64,000 bases of DNA from Nocardia sp. SYP-A9097 (GTDB taxonomy: Bacteria; Actinomycetota; Actinomycetes; Mycobacteriales; Mycobacteriaceae). Made by a program: the position numbers and the translations under genes. A model generated the notes under the pieces. It searched no databases. It was not told the DNA's origin and saw only the letters and a list, made by a program, of their open reading frames with translations. The DNA lies in contig NZ_WJIC01000001.1 in NCBI RefSeq assembly GCF_009649815.1, positions 434,001-498,000 of the forward strand, written 5' to 3'. Of the stretch, positions 31,159-40,654 are shown one piece after another; positions within the stretch are counted from its first letter, which is position 1; each line of letters begins with the position of its first letter.

Positions 31159-31944
31159 TCAGGCGGCGGTGCGCTGGTAGATGGCGTTATCGGGCTTCGG
31201 CGGAGGCGGGAAGGCGCGACGCTGGCGTTCGGCGAGCACCGCGCCCAGGATCTGGACGGGCGGGTAGCCGTTCAGAGGCGGGGTGCGCAGGCGGGCGCAG
31301 ACCGTGATCACCAGGGTGCGGCCCAGGCGGTCCTGCACCTCGGGGGTGAGGGTGTGGAAGCGAGTCAGGTACTGGCGCATGGCGATCGCGAGTTCGTCCG
31401 GCAGACCGGTGAGATCGAGTTGGCGCACCCAGCCCTGCAACCACGGCACCGGCACCACCAGGGCCGCCCACGGCAGGCGGCTGCGATCGTGCACCACCAC
31501 CGTGCCCGCGAGCGCGTCACCGATACGCCGGGCATTCGGGGAGCACAGCGACACCACCACCGCGATCAATCCCGTACCCAGGATCCAGAAGTCCACAATG
31601 CCCGCCAGGCCACGCGTGATCGCGTGCCGGAAGTCGACCGGGCCACCGTCCGCGCAGACCACCCGCAAGCCCAGCGCCATCTTGCCGAGTGATCTTCCGC
31701 GCGTGAGGGTTTCGCTCAGCACCGGATAACCGATCAGCGTCATCGTGAGGACCACCACCACCAGGGTGGCGATCCACGCGGTGTCCGCGTCCCAGCGGAA
31801 CAGCAGGTACCTGCCGAGGGCGAACACCGTCACCCCGATCACCAGCTGGATCATCAGGTCGAGCAGGAACGCCGCGGCCCGCGTGGGGATGCGCGCGATG
31901 GGCAGTTCTACGGCGACTGCCTCGCCGGTGGTGAAAAGTGCCAT
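31159..31944 (-). CDS. RDD-family membrane protein
   Basis: 261 aa from ATG 31944. The RDD signature is visible in helix 1 (IPTRAAAFLLDLMIQL, the Arg and Asp-Leu-Met); further helices are around residues 30-145. The GRSLGKMALGLRVV segment after helix 2 is the second family hallmark. The C-terminal 110 residues are soluble. Function is unknown; RDD proteins are thought to be transporters or assembly factors. It converges with the DUF58 gene and is divergent from the SpoIIM-like gene. Confidence 0.88.
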   Translation of the reverse strand: MALFTTGEAVAVELPIARIPTRAAAFLLDLMIQLVIGVTVFALGRYLLFRWDADTAWIATLVVVVLTMTLIGYPVLSETLTRGRSLGKMALGLRVVCADGGPVDFRHAITRGLAGIVDFWILGTGLIAVVVSLCSPNARRIGDALAGTVVVHDRSRLPWAALVVPVPWLQGWVRQLDLTGLPDELAIAMRQYLTRFHTLTPEVQDRLGRTLVITVCARLRTPPLNGYPPVQILGAVLAERQRRAFPPPPKPDNAIYQRTAA

Positions 31945-32004
31945 GTCACTCCTGCTGGGGGGCGACTAGCATTCTTCCGAGCGAAGGCACAGGAAGGCAA
32001 CCGA

Positions 32005-33060
32005 ATGGACCTGGACGCGTATACGTTCCTGCACAGACCTTCCTGGGATCGGCTGGATCATCTCGCCACCCGCCGCAAGAAACTCACCGGCCCGGAGGCC
32101 GACGAACTGGTCCGGCTCTACCGCCTGACCTCCCAACAGCTGGCCCGTCTGCAATCCCGTTCCGCCGACGCCGAATTGGTGGCCGGGCTCTCCGCGGTAC
32201 TGACCCGGGCCCGCGGCCGGGTGCTGGGCGCGCGCACCGACACGTTGCGCGAGATCGGCCGCTTCTTCACCCACCGTTTCCCGGCGGCGCTGTACCGGTC
32301 CTGGCCGTGGTGGGTGTCGGTGGCGACGGTGTTCGTGCTCGCCTCGGCCGTACTGGGCACCTGGGTGGCACGCTCGGAGTCCGCGCGGCGGCATCTGGGA
32401 CTGGATACCGATACCGACCGGTTGACCCGGGCGGGCGGCGACTTCGAGACCTACTACTACGAGCACCCGCACGACGCCTTCGCCGCCCAGGTGTGGACCA
32501 ACAATGCGGCGGTCGCCGCGGTCGCCCTGTTCATGGGGGTACTCATCCTGCCGGCGGTGTACGCGCTGGCCATGAACGCGCTCAATGTGGGTGTGAGCGC
32601 CGGGCTGATGGCCGATGCGGGCCGCCTGGACGCCTTCTTCGCGTACATCCTGCCGCACGGAATGCTGGAGCTGACCGCCATTTTCGTGGCCGGCGGCGCG
32701 GGTTTGAAACTGGGCTGGACACTCGTGGATCCGGGTCGGGAGAGTCGCCCGCAGGCCCTGGCCAGGCAGGGCCGTGCCACCGCCGTTATCGCATCGGGAC
32801 TGGTCGGAGTCCTGTTGGTCTCCGGATTCCTGGAAGGCTTCGTGACCCCGAGCGGGCTGCCGACGGCCGTTCGGATCGGTATCGGCGCGCTCGCCGAACT
32901 CGGTTTCCTGGCTTACGTGTTCGGGTTGGGCCGGCGTGCGGTGCTGGAGGAGGAGACGGCCGCGGCGCGGGAGCACATGTCGGGCAACATACCGGGCGGG
33001 AACCCGGAACCGGTTGCGGGAGTGCTCGGTTCGACACTGGCGGCAACGGCCCTGAAGTGA
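32005..33060 (+). CDS. Stage II sporulation protein M-like membrane protein
   Basis: 351 aa from ATG 32005, with GGAAGG 8 bp upstream. A cytosolic N-terminal domain of about 95 residues (RLDHLATRRKKLTGPEADELVRLYR) is followed by about six membrane helices. The family motif VWTNNAAVAAVALFMG and the HGMLELTAIFVAGGAGLKLGW segment match actinobacterial SpoIIM homologues (M. tuberculosis Rv3694c type). These organisms do not sporulate, so the role is unknown. It is next to RDD and MoxR genes, as in mycobacteria. A hairpin follows the stop. Confidence 0.87.
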   Translation: MDLDAYTFLHRPSWDRLDHLATRRKKLTGPEADELVRLYRLTSQQLARLQSRSADAELVAGLSAVLTRARGRVLGARTDTLREIGRFFTHRFPAALYRSWPWWVSVATVFVLASAVLGTWVARSESARRHLGLDTDTDRLTRAGGDFETYYYEHPHDAFAAQVWTNNAAVAAVALFMGVLILPAVYALAMNALNVGVSAGLMADAGRLDAFFAYILPHGMLELTAIFVAGGAGLKLGWTLVDPGRESRPQALARQGRATAVIASGLVGVLLVSGFLEGFVTPSGLPTAVRIGIGALAELGFLAYVFGLGRRAVLEEETAAAREHMSGNIPGGNPEPVAGVLGSTLAATALK

Positions 33061-33066
33061 TTTCCA

Positions 33067-33100
33067 CTGGCCGCAGCGAGTCCGGCTCAGCTGCGGCCAG
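33067..33100 (+). terminator. Hairpin after the SpoIIM-like gene
   Basis: CTGGCCGCAG (33067-33076) and CTGCGGCCAG (33091-33100) form a perfect 10-bp stem 7 bp after the stop. No T run follows. Confidence 0.55.
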
Positions 33101-33690
33101 CGTTGCCGTTGACTCTACACAATCGTTATGGCTACGCAACCTCCTACCTGCCGAGTGGGCGTAGGCGGCGACCAGGCGAAATGCCTTTTGCGCGAAGTCA
33201 ACCCGCTGCGTTGGCTAATTGCTGGCTTACCCTTTGCGGGCGGTCTGCGGAGGCTTATGAAACCACCCGCGCGGTACCGTTCAGCGACCGAGTTTCAACC
33301 CCTCGCACGGACTTCGTGATGACCCCTGTCGCCCGGTTTGCCGATAACTCCCCCATTACCCAACATCGGTGGTTCAACCCGCGTTAAGCTGGTGTTTCGC
33401 GCCAGCTCGGCACCATTGCCAAGCAGTCGCCAGCGAGTAAACAAACCCCAAGTCTGTTTAACTCAGTTTTGGCTAAACAAGCATCAGGCAATGGCCGGAG
33501 AAAATCGGGCGCATACTCGAACCGACACCTTCCGGCAATCGATTTTCACCCCTCCGCGGACCGCCGGAGGCCACCCGGCAACGCCTCGGCCGAGGAGTCA
33601 TCAGCATGCCTGCGATCTTCATCACACCCGGTTTGCCGCGGGGCGCGGACGGCCTACGTGCGTGCGGGGAAACAACACGGACGAAAAGCG
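33101..33690. other. 590-bp non-coding interval before tRNA-Leu
   Basis: No convincing gene is seen on either strand. The base composition is less GC-rich than the neighbours, notably 33410-33490. TTGACT at 33109 followed by TACGCA near 33133 could be a promoter for an unknown RNA, but I find no conserved structure. Confidence 0.4.
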
Positions 33691-33691
33691 A

Positions 33692-33721
33692 AGAGCCCCA
33701 TCCGATTCCGGATGGGGCTCT
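33692..33721 (-). terminator. Terminator of tRNA-Leu
   Basis: AGAGCCCCATCC (33692-33703) and GGATGGGGCTCT (33710-33721) form a perfect 12-bp stem with loop GATTCC. On the minus strand it begins 5 bp after the tRNA CCA and is followed by a T-rich stretch (TTCGCTTTTC). Confidence 0.85.
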
Positions 33722-33726
33722 CTGCG

Positions 33727-33812
33727 TGGTGGGCGAAGGGGGACTTGAACCCCCACGTCCTTACGGACACTGGCACCTGAAGCCAGCGCGTCTGCCATTC
33801 CGCCACTCGCCC
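33727..33812 (-). tRNA. leuT: tRNA-Leu (anticodon CAG)
   Basis: 86 nt including an encoded CCA at 33727-33729. The acceptor pairs GGGCGAG with TTCGCCC; the anticodon loop reads TTCAGGT, giving CAG. It has the long variable arm expected for leucine (GTCCGTAAGGAC) and a TTCAAGT T-loop. It is located beside fhaA, as in M. tuberculosis. Confidence 0.95.
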
Positions 33813-34071
33813 GAGCGACTGAAAGAACGTATCACGGGATACGCGCCAAAAAGAAATCGCCTGGTTATCGGCGCTGGGGGCGGCCGATGGCGACGCGGGA
33901 ACCCGGACCCGCTTCCAAGAGTTACAGGGGTGGACGATCGTGGATATCATGCAAAGACCGTGTCCCCACGGCGACACGCCATGTCCGCGTGTCGCTTGAC
34001 ACCGGCAGGAGACCGACTACACACGCAGCACGCTTCACTCGAGGGAGCGTCCTGACCCGAGAGGAGGGCCG

Positions 34072-35550
34072 ATGGGGATCGTTTCGCGATTCGAACGTCG
34101 CCTCCAGGGTGCTGTCGGCGATGTCTTCGCCCGTGTCTTCGGCGGTAGCGTGGTTCCGCAGGAGGTCGAGGCCGCGTTGCAGCGCGAGGCCACCGACCGG
34201 TTGCAGGACCTCGGCGGCGGGCATCTGCTGGCGCCGAACAGCTACGTCATCACCATCAACGAGTCGGACCTGGGGCAGCTCGTCCAGGGCGAGGGACAGG
34301 CCGACCACGACCTCGCGGTACGGGCTTTCGCCAAACACTTACAGGACTACATCCGTGAGCAAGGCTGGCAGACCTACGGCGAAGTGCACGTGGAATTCGA
34401 GGCATCCCCTACGCTGCACACCGGACAGTTCAGGACACGCGGTCGAGTGGACCCGGACGCCGTCGGCGGTAGTGTCGACCGCCGGGCGGGTCCGGCGGTG
34501 GGACCTGAACGCACACCACGACCCAACCCGCAACCAGGAGCTGGCCCCATGACGCAGAACTCAGGCTACGACCCAAGCCGTGAGCCCGCGGAGTCCGATC
34601 CACGTAACCGCGGGTACGCGCCCCCGCCCGCGAGCCGACCCGCTCCGCAGGGCTACGGCGAATACGGCCGTGGTGGTGCTGCCCCGCAGTACCCGGATCA
34701 GCAGGGCTACGGCGCCGCGCCCGATCAGCAGGGCTACGGCGAGTACCAGAACGGCTACGACTACAACCAGCCCGGTGCCCAGGGTGGTCAGCAGGGCTAC
34801 GGCCAGCAGCCGGGCTACGGCGAGCAGGGCTACGGCCAGCAGCAGGGCTATGCCGATCAGGCGTACGGCCAGCAGCAGCCGGGCTACGCCGACCCGGGCT
34901 ACGGCGGCCAGCAGGGCGGCGGTTACGCCGATCCCGGCTACGGCCAGCAGCAGGGCGGCGGCTACGCCGATCAGGGCGGCCAGCAGGGCTACGGCCAGCA
35001 GGCGTACGACCAGCAGGGCTACGGCCAGCAGCAGGGCTATGCCGATCAGGCGTACGGCCAGCAGCAGCCGGGCTACGCCGACCCGGGCTACGCGGATCAG
35101 CAGGGCTACGGCCAGCAGGCCGGGTACGGCCAGGCCGGGTACGCCGATCCGGGCTATGCCGAGCCCGCCGCCGGGTACGGCGACGACCAGTACGGTCAGC
35201 CGGCCGGGTACGGCCAGCAGCCCGCCGCGGGCGGTTATGCCGCACCCGCGCGCACCGGCTCCGGCTACTCCGCCACGCTGCAGCTGGACGACGGCTCCGG
35301 TCGCACCTACCAGTTGCGTGAGGGTTCCAACATCATCGGCCGCGGCCAGGACGCGCACTTCCGGTTGCCCGACACCGGGGTTTCGCGGCGGCACATCGAG
35401 GTTCGCTGGGACGGCCAGACGGCCATGCTCTCGGACCTCGGTTCCACCAATGGCACGCTGGTCAACGGCTCGCCCGTACAGGACTGGCAGCTCGCCGACG
35501 GGGATGTCATCCGCGCCGGGCATTCCGAGATCCTGATCCGGATCGTCTGA
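34072..35550 (+). CDS. fhaA: FHA-domain protein FhaA with DUF3662 and Gln/Gly/Tyr-rich linker
   Basis: 492 aa from ATG 34072 after GAGGAGGGCC. Residues 1-125 are the DUF3662 (FhaA N-terminal) domain, including [22 protein letters not shown] low-complexity linker (about 195-400) consists of repeated [13 protein letters not shown] and GYADPGY units. The C-terminal FHA domain (about 405-492) has [20 protein letters not shown] and [12 protein letters not shown], which bind phosphothreonine. In mycobacteria FhaA binds the pseudokinase MviN and PknB substrates, controlling peptidoglycan synthesis. First gene of the fhaA-pknB cluster. Confidence 0.95.
   Translation: MGIVSRFERRLQGAVGDVFARVFGGSVVPQEVEAALQREATDRLQDLGGGHLLAPNSYVITINESDLGQLVQGEGQADHDLAVRAFAKHLQDYIREQGWQTYGEVHVEFEASPTLHTGQFRTRGRVDPDAVGGSVDRRAGPAVGPERTPRPNPQPGAGPMTQNSGYDPSREPAESDPRNRGYAPPPASRPAPQGYGEYGRGGAAPQYPDQQGYGAAPDQQGYGEYQNGYDYNQPGAQGGQQGYGQQPGYGEQGYGQQQGYADQAYGQQQPGYADPGYGGQQGGGYADPGYGQQQGGGYADQGGQQGYGQQAYDQQGYGQQQGYADQAYGQQQPGYADPGYADQQGYGQQAGYGQAGYADPGYAEPAAGYGDDQYGQPAGYGQQPAAGGYAAPARTGSGYSATLQLDDGSGRTYQLREGSNIIGRGQDAHFRLPDTGVSRRHIEVRWDGQTAMLSDLGSTNGTLVNGSPVQDWQLADGDVIRAGHSEILIRIV
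34823..35092 (+). repeat. 81-bp perfect direct repeat in the fhaA linker
   Basis: An identical 81-bp segment occurs at 34823-34903 and 35012-35092, 189 bp apart, within the tandem GYGQQ/ADQAYG coding repeat. It implies recent duplication or conversion in the linker. Confidence 0.8.
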
Positions 35551-35757
35551 TCCCGTAAGCTCGCGGTGCAGATCACGATATGGCGGGATTTTCCTCGTCC
35601 GTATCGTGATCGCAACCGGTCGACGGCCCTATGATGCTGCCATTACTCGCGGCTCGACGGGCCGCGCCGGCCAGGCGCACCGGTTGGGGGTCGCGGAGCT
35701 TTTTCTCCGTACTGACAGCCCGTACCTACGACACGGTCGAACAGGAGGTGGAGCACC

Positions 35758-36225
35758 GTGCAGGGATTGATCCTGCAACTGACCCGTGCGGGGTTCCTGC
35801 TGTTGTTGTGGCTGTTCGTGTGGGCGGTGCTCCGGACCCTGCGCAGCGATATCTACGCGGCCTCCGGCATCCGGGTGCCGCCGCGGGCCCAAGGCGGTTC
35901 CGCGGTGCTCCCATCCTTGCGCCGAGGCCAGAAGGGCGCCAAATATCTCGTGGTGACTCAGGGTTCACTCGCCGGCACTCGGATCTCACTCGGCTCACAG
36001 CCGGTGCTGATCGGGCGCGCGGACGACTCCACGCTGGTCCTCACCGACGACTACGCCTCCACCCGGCATGCGCGCCTGTCGCCGCGCGGGGAAGATTGGT
36101 ACGTCGAGGATCTCGGTTCCACCAATGGGACCTACCTCGACCGGTCGAAGGTCACCACCCCGGTGCGAGTTCCACTCGGCACCCCCGTCCGTGTCGGTAA
36201 GACAGTGATCGAGCTGCGATCGTGA
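35758..36225 (+). CDS. fhaB: FHA-domain membrane protein FhaB
   Basis: 155 aa from GTG 35758, with AGGAGGTGGAG upstream. A membrane helix (about residues 8-27) is followed by a cytosolic linker and an FHA domain (70-155) with LIGRADDSTLVLTDDYASTRHARL and [15 protein letters not shown]. FhaB (FipA) is a phosphothreonine-binding partner of FtsZ, FtsQ and PknA in mycobacteria. Its end overlaps the pstP GTG start. Confidence 0.93.
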   Translation: MQGLILQLTRAGFLLLLWLFVWAVLRTLRSDIYAASGIRVPPRAQGGSAVLPSLRRGQKGAKYLVVTQGSLAGTRISLGSQPVLIGRADDSTLVLTDDYASTRHARLSPRGEDWYVEDLGSTNGTYLDRSKVTTPVRVPLGTPVRVGKTVIELRS

Positions 36226-37667
36226 CTCTTGTTCTGCGCTACGCCGCCCGTAGCGACCGCGGTCTCGTAAGAGCCAACAACGAGGACTCCGTCTACGCGG
36301 GCGCGCGCCTACTCGCGCTCGCGGACGGCATGGGCGGCCACGCCGCCGGTGAAGTCGCCTCCCAACTGATGATCGCGGCACTCGCGCATCTCGACGACGA
36401 CGAACCGGGCGATGATCTGCTCGGCAAACTCGATCGCGCGGTACACGAGGGCAATGCCTCCATCGCCGATCAGGTCGAGGAGGAACCCGAACTCGACGGT
36501 ATGGGCACCACGCTCACCGCCATCCTGTTCGCGGGCCGCAAAATGGGTCTCGCCCATATCGGCGACTCCCGTGCCTACATGCTCCGCAATGGTGAGCTCA
36601 CCCAGATCACCCGCGACGACACCTTCGTGCAGTCGCTGGTCGACGAGGGGCGGATCACACCGGAGCAGGCGCACACCCATCCGCAGCGTTCGCTCATCAT
36701 GCGGGCGCTCACCGGCAATGAGATCGACCCCACCCTGGTGGTGCGCGAGGCTCGGGCCGGGGATCGGTATCTGCTGTGCTCGGACGGCCTCTCCGATGTG
36801 GTGAGCGATGAGACCATCGCCAACACCATGCGCGAGGGCTCGACCGACGAATCGGCGGACCGGCTCATCGAATTGGCTCTGCGCAGTGGCGGTCCCGACA
36901 ATGTGACCGTCGTGGTCGCCGATGTCATCGACCTCGACTACGGGCAGAGCCATCCGATCGTGGCCGGTGCGGCCTCCGGCGAGGACGATGACACGCCCCC
37001 GCCGAATACCGCCGCCGGCCGGGCCGCCGCCATGCGCCCGCCGCGGGCCGCACCGCGTCGCGCGGTGCAACAGCCCGAGCCGGAGCCGCCGCGCAAGAGT
37101 CACAAGCTGCGCTGGATCGCGCTGTCGCTGGCCCTGCTGGTCGCCATCGGCGCGGGACTCACCGTGGGCTACAACATGATTCGCAGCAACTACTACGTGG
37201 GCACCGAGAGTGACCGGGTCGTGGTGCTGCGTGGCCTGCCGGGTTCGGTGCTGGGCTACTCGATTCACGATGTGGATCAGATCGGCTGTGTCACCCGCAA
37301 TGGTGACTTGCAGACGGCCGCACCGGGTTCGGACTTTCCGTCCGGTTGCCGTGAACTGCGCCTGGTGGATCTGAAGCCGACCGGCCGGGATTCGGTCAGC
37401 AAGGGCCTGCCGCCCGGTTCCCGCGAGGACGCGGTGAAGCAGCTGCAGAGCCTGACCCGCAACGACCTGCTGCCGCCGTGCGAGAAGCAGCCCGTCGCGA
37501 CCCCGCCCGTCACCCCGCCGACGAGCATCCCGCCCGCCGATCCGAACGCCCCGGGCGGCACCACCCCGCCCGCGGCACCCGTCACCACCGCACCGAGCAC
37601 AGCGCCCGTGCCCACCACCACGATCGCTCCGCAGACACCGGGGCAGAACTGCAGGGTGGCGGACTGA
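36222..37667 (+). CDS. pstP: PP2C Ser/Thr phosphatase PstP
   Basis: 481 aa from GTG 36222, overlapping fhaB by 4 bp. The catalytic domain (1-240) has the PP2C metal motifs: RANNEDSVYAG, LADGMGGHAAGE, GMGTTLTA, GDSRAY, SDGLSDVV and GGPDNVTVV. After a Pro-rich linker one membrane helix (about 297-320) leads to an extracellular domain with a Pro/Thr tail. PstP dephosphorylates PknA, PknB and their substrates. Full length and intact. Confidence 0.96.
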   Translation: MTLVLRYAARSDRGLVRANNEDSVYAGARLLALADGMGGHAAGEVASQLMIAALAHLDDDEPGDDLLGKLDRAVHEGNASIADQVEEEPELDGMGTTLTAILFAGRKMGLAHIGDSRAYMLRNGELTQITRDDTFVQSLVDEGRITPEQAHTHPQRSLIMRALTGNEIDPTLVVREARAGDRYLLCSDGLSDVVSDETIANTMREGSTDESADRLIELALRSGGPDNVTVVVADVIDLDYGQSHPIVAGAASGEDDDTPPPNTAAGRAAAMRPPRAAPRRAVQQPEPEPPRKSHKLRWIALSLALLVAIGAGLTVGYNMIRSNYYVGTESDRVVVLRGLPGSVLGYSIHDVDQIGCVTRNGDLQTAAPGSDFPSGCRELRLVDLKPTGRDSVSKGLPPGSREDAVKQLQSLTRNDLLPPCEKQPVATPPVTPPTSIPPADPNAPGGTTPPAAPVTTAPSTAPVPTTTIAPQTPGQNCRVAD

Positions 37668-39136
37668 TGTCCGCACCGGCACCACCGTCCGCTGGGGCCT
37701 TTCCCAGTCCACCGGGCGGATTCGCTCCCGCGCCCCCGCCGTCCACCCGGCGGAATGTGGAACTGCTGCTGCTCGGGCTCGCGGCAGTGGTCACCACGGT
37801 GTCGCTGGTGCTGGTGGAGGCCAGTCAGGAACAGGCGATCACCTGGGAGATCGCCAAACTCGGCGCGGCCTATCTGGCGTTGTTCGGCGTCGCCCATCTC
37901 GCGGTGCGCCGGTTCGCGGCCTTCGCGGACCCACTCCTACTACCGATCGTGGCCCTGCTGAACGGGCTCGGGCTGGTACTGATCCATCGCCTCGACCTGG
38001 CCGAGAAGCAGGATGCGATCTTCGCCTCGCAGCCCATCCCCTCCCCCGATGCGAACCAGCAGGTGCTGTGGACGGGGTTGGGGATGGTGGTTTTCACGGG
38101 GCTTTTGATCCTGCTCCGCGACTACCGCACGCTCGCCCGCTACGCGTACACGCTCGGGCTGATCGGCCTGGTGCTGCTTGCCATTCCGGCGATCCTGCCG
38201 GACCGGTTCTCGCAGGTGAACGGCGCGAAGATCTGGATTCGACTGCCCGGCTTCAGTGTTCAGCCCGGTGAGTTCGCCAAGATCCTGCTGATCATCTTCT
38301 TCGCCGGTGTACTGGTCGCCAAGCGTGACCTGTTCACCGCCGCCGGCAAGCATGTCTTCGGGATGGAACTGCCGCGCGCCCGCGATATGGGCCCGATGCT
38401 GGCGGTCTGGATCGTCTGCGTCGGCGTACTGGTGCTGGAGAAGGACCTCGGCACCTCGCTGCTCATCTTCTGCACCGTGCTGTGCATGCTCTACATCGCC
38501 ACCGAGCGGGTCGGCTGGGTGGCGGTCGGCACGATACTGCTGGCCATCGGATTCGTGTTCGCCTACAACGCTTTCGGGCATGTGCGGGTGCGGGTGGAGA
38601 CCTGGCTGCATCCGTTCGCCGACTACAACAACACCGGCTATCAGATCTCGCAGTCGCTGTTCGGACTCGCCACCGGCGGGCTCGCGGGCACCGGACTGGG
38701 TAGCGGGCGGCCCTCGCAGGTGCCGTTCGCCAAGACCGACTTCATCATCTCCGCCATCGGCGAGGAACTGGGCCTGATCGGACTGGCCGCGGTGCTGATG
38801 CTGTTCTGCGTCTTCGTGATTCGCGGCCTGCGCACCGCCATCGCGGTACGCGACAGCTTCGGCAAACTGCTCGCGGCGGGCCTGGCGTTCACCATCGCCA
38901 TCCAATTGTTCGTGGTCGTCGGCGGTGTCACCAAGCTGATTCCGCTGACCGGCCTGACCACACCGTTCGTCTCCTACGGCGGTTCCTCACTACTGGCCAA
39001 CTACGCACTCCTGGCCCTGCTGATCAAGGTGTCCGATGCCGCGCGCGCGCCGGCCCCGGTCCGGAAACGGGCTCCGGAGCCGCTCGCGGACGCGCCCACC
39101 GAAATGGTCCGGCGACCGAAGGGTGGTACCGCGTGA
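37667..39136 (+). CDS. rodA: SEDS peptidoglycan glycosyltransferase RodA
   Basis: 489 aa from ATG 37667, overlapping the pstP stop by one base. About 11 membrane helices make up an SEDS-family enzyme (RodA/FtsW type) that polymerises peptidoglycan from lipid II. The family motifs WIRLPGFSVQPGEFAKI, EKDLGTSLLIF and KTDFIISAIGEELGLIG are present, and the C-terminal LTTPFVSYGGSSLLANY closes the core. It acts with the transpeptidase encoded next. Coupled to pbpA by GTGA. Confidence 0.96.
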   Translation: MSAPAPPSAGAFPSPPGGFAPAPPPSTRRNVELLLLGLAAVVTTVSLVLVEASQEQAITWEIAKLGAAYLALFGVAHLAVRRFAAFADPLLLPIVALLNGLGLVLIHRLDLAEKQDAIFASQPIPSPDANQQVLWTGLGMVVFTGLLILLRDYRTLARYAYTLGLIGLVLLAIPAILPDRFSQVNGAKIWIRLPGFSVQPGEFAKILLIIFFAGVLVAKRDLFTAAGKHVFGMELPRARDMGPMLAVWIVCVGVLVLEKDLGTSLLIFCTVLCMLYIATERVGWVAVGTILLAIGFVFAYNAFGHVRVRVETWLHPFADYNNTGYQISQSLFGLATGGLAGTGLGSGRPSQVPFAKTDFIISAIGEELGLIGLAAVLMLFCVFVIRGLRTAIAVRDSFGKLLAAGLAFTIAIQLFVVVGGVTKLIPLTGLTTPFVSYGGSSLLANYALLALLIKVSDAARAPAPVRKRAPEPLADAPTEMVRRPKGGTA

Positions 39137-40620
39137 ACACACCCCTGCGCCGGGTCGCGATGGCGGTCATGCTGATGATCGTCGCGCTGCTGATCAACGC
39201 CACCTACATTCAGGTGCAGTTCGGTCCCATCGGCAAGGCGGACAGCCTGCGCAATGATCCGCGCAACGGCCGGGTACTGCTCGACGAGTACGCCCGCCAG
39301 CGCGGCCAGATCTCCGCGCAGGGAACGGTTCTCGCGAGTTCGGTCTCCACCGACGACCGCTACAAGTACCTGCGCACCTACCCGACCGATCCCCTGGCAT
39401 ACGCGCCCGCGACCGGTTTCTACTCCATGCAGTACGGCAGCACCGGGCTAGAGCACGCCGAGGACTCGGTGCTGAACGGGTCGGACAATCAGCTGTTCGG
39501 GCGGCGCTTCATCGATATGGTGTCGGGCCGGGATCCGCGCGGCGGCAATGTGATCACCACGATCAACCCGGTCATGCAGAAGGTCGCGTACGAGCAGTTG
39601 ACCGCCAAGGGTTACACCGGTTCGGTGGTGGCCATCGAGCCGAGCACCGGGCGCATTCTCACCATGGTGTCGACGCCGTCCTACGATCCGAACCTGCTGT
39701 CCGGGCACGACGGTGCGGCCGCATCGCAGGCGTGGCAGACGCTGCAGGCCGATCCGCGCCAGCCGATGCTGAATCGCGCTGTCTCACAGACCTATCCGCC
39801 GGGCTCCACCTTCAAGGTGATCGTGACCGCCGCGGCGCTGTCCAACGGCATCGCCAAGCCGGAGGATCAGCTGACCGCGCAGCCGCGAATCACCCTGCCG
39901 GACACCACGACCACGCTGGAGAACTACAACGGCAGCCACTGCGGTCCCGGTGACGCGCCGACCGCATCGCTGACCGACGCGTTCAGGTTTTCGTGTAACA
40001 CCGCCTTCGTGGACCTCGGTATCAAGGTGGGGGCCGCGAAGCTCAAGGACGAGGCGGCCGCGTTCGGTATCGGCACCCATCCCAATATTCCGATTCCGTG
40101 GGCGGACAGCACCGTCGGCACCATCCCCGACGCTCCCGCCCTCGGCCAGAGCAGCATCGGACAGCGCGATGTGGCGCTGACTCCGCTCGACAACGCGGTC
40201 ATCGCCGCCACCGTCGCCAATGGCGGCGTCCGCATGCAACCGCATCTGGTGGATCAATTGCAGGCACCGGACCTGAGCACGCTCGAGACCGTCAAACCCA
40301 TGTCGGTCGGGCAGGCGATCAGCGCACCGGTGGCCAGTCAGCTGACCAATCTGATGATCGAGTCGGAGAAGAACACCCAGGGGGGCACCCAGCAGCGCGG
40401 CTACCAGATCGCGTCGAAGACGGGCACCGCCGAACACGGCAACGATCCGCGCAATACGCCTCCGCACGCCTGGTACATCGCGTTCGCGCCCGCGCAGAAC
40501 CCGAAGATCGCCATCGCGGTGATCGTCGAGAACGGTGGCGATCGCGCCCTGGCCGCCACCGGCGGTTCGGTGGCAGCGCCGGTCGCGCGCGCGGTACTCG
40601 ATGCCGGGCTGGGGGGCTGA
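39133..40620 (+). CDS. pbpA: Class B penicillin-binding protein PbpA
   Basis: 495 aa from GTG 39133. One N-terminal membrane helix anchors a periplasmic transpeptidase. Active-site motifs are PGSTFK (SxxK serine), FSCNTA (SxN) and SKTGTAE (KTG). It cross-links peptidoglycan with RodA. The pairing and overlap with rodA and the downstream pknA-pknB are conserved in mycobacteria, where PbpA is regulated by PknB. Confidence 0.96.
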   Translation: MNTPLRRVAMAVMLMIVALLINATYIQVQFGPIGKADSLRNDPRNGRVLLDEYARQRGQISAQGTVLASSVSTDDRYKYLRTYPTDPLAYAPATGFYSMQYGSTGLEHAEDSVLNGSDNQLFGRRFIDMVSGRDPRGGNVITTINPVMQKVAYEQLTAKGYTGSVVAIEPSTGRILTMVSTPSYDPNLLSGHDGAAASQAWQTLQADPRQPMLNRAVSQTYPPGSTFKVIVTAAALSNGIAKPEDQLTAQPRITLPDTTTTLENYNGSHCGPGDAPTASLTDAFRFSCNTAFVDLGIKVGAAKLKDEAAAFGIGTHPNIPIPWADSTVGTIPDAPALGQSSIGQRDVALTPLDNAVIAATVANGGVRMQPHLVDQLQAPDLSTLETVKPMSVGQAISAPVASQLTNLMIESEKNTQGGTQQRGYQIASKTGTAEHGNDPRNTPPHAWYIAFAPAQNPKIAIAVIVENGGDRALAATGGSVAAPVARAVLDAGLGG

Positions 40621-40654
40621 ACTACATGACAGGGCAAGGTAGACAGGGTCGCAA

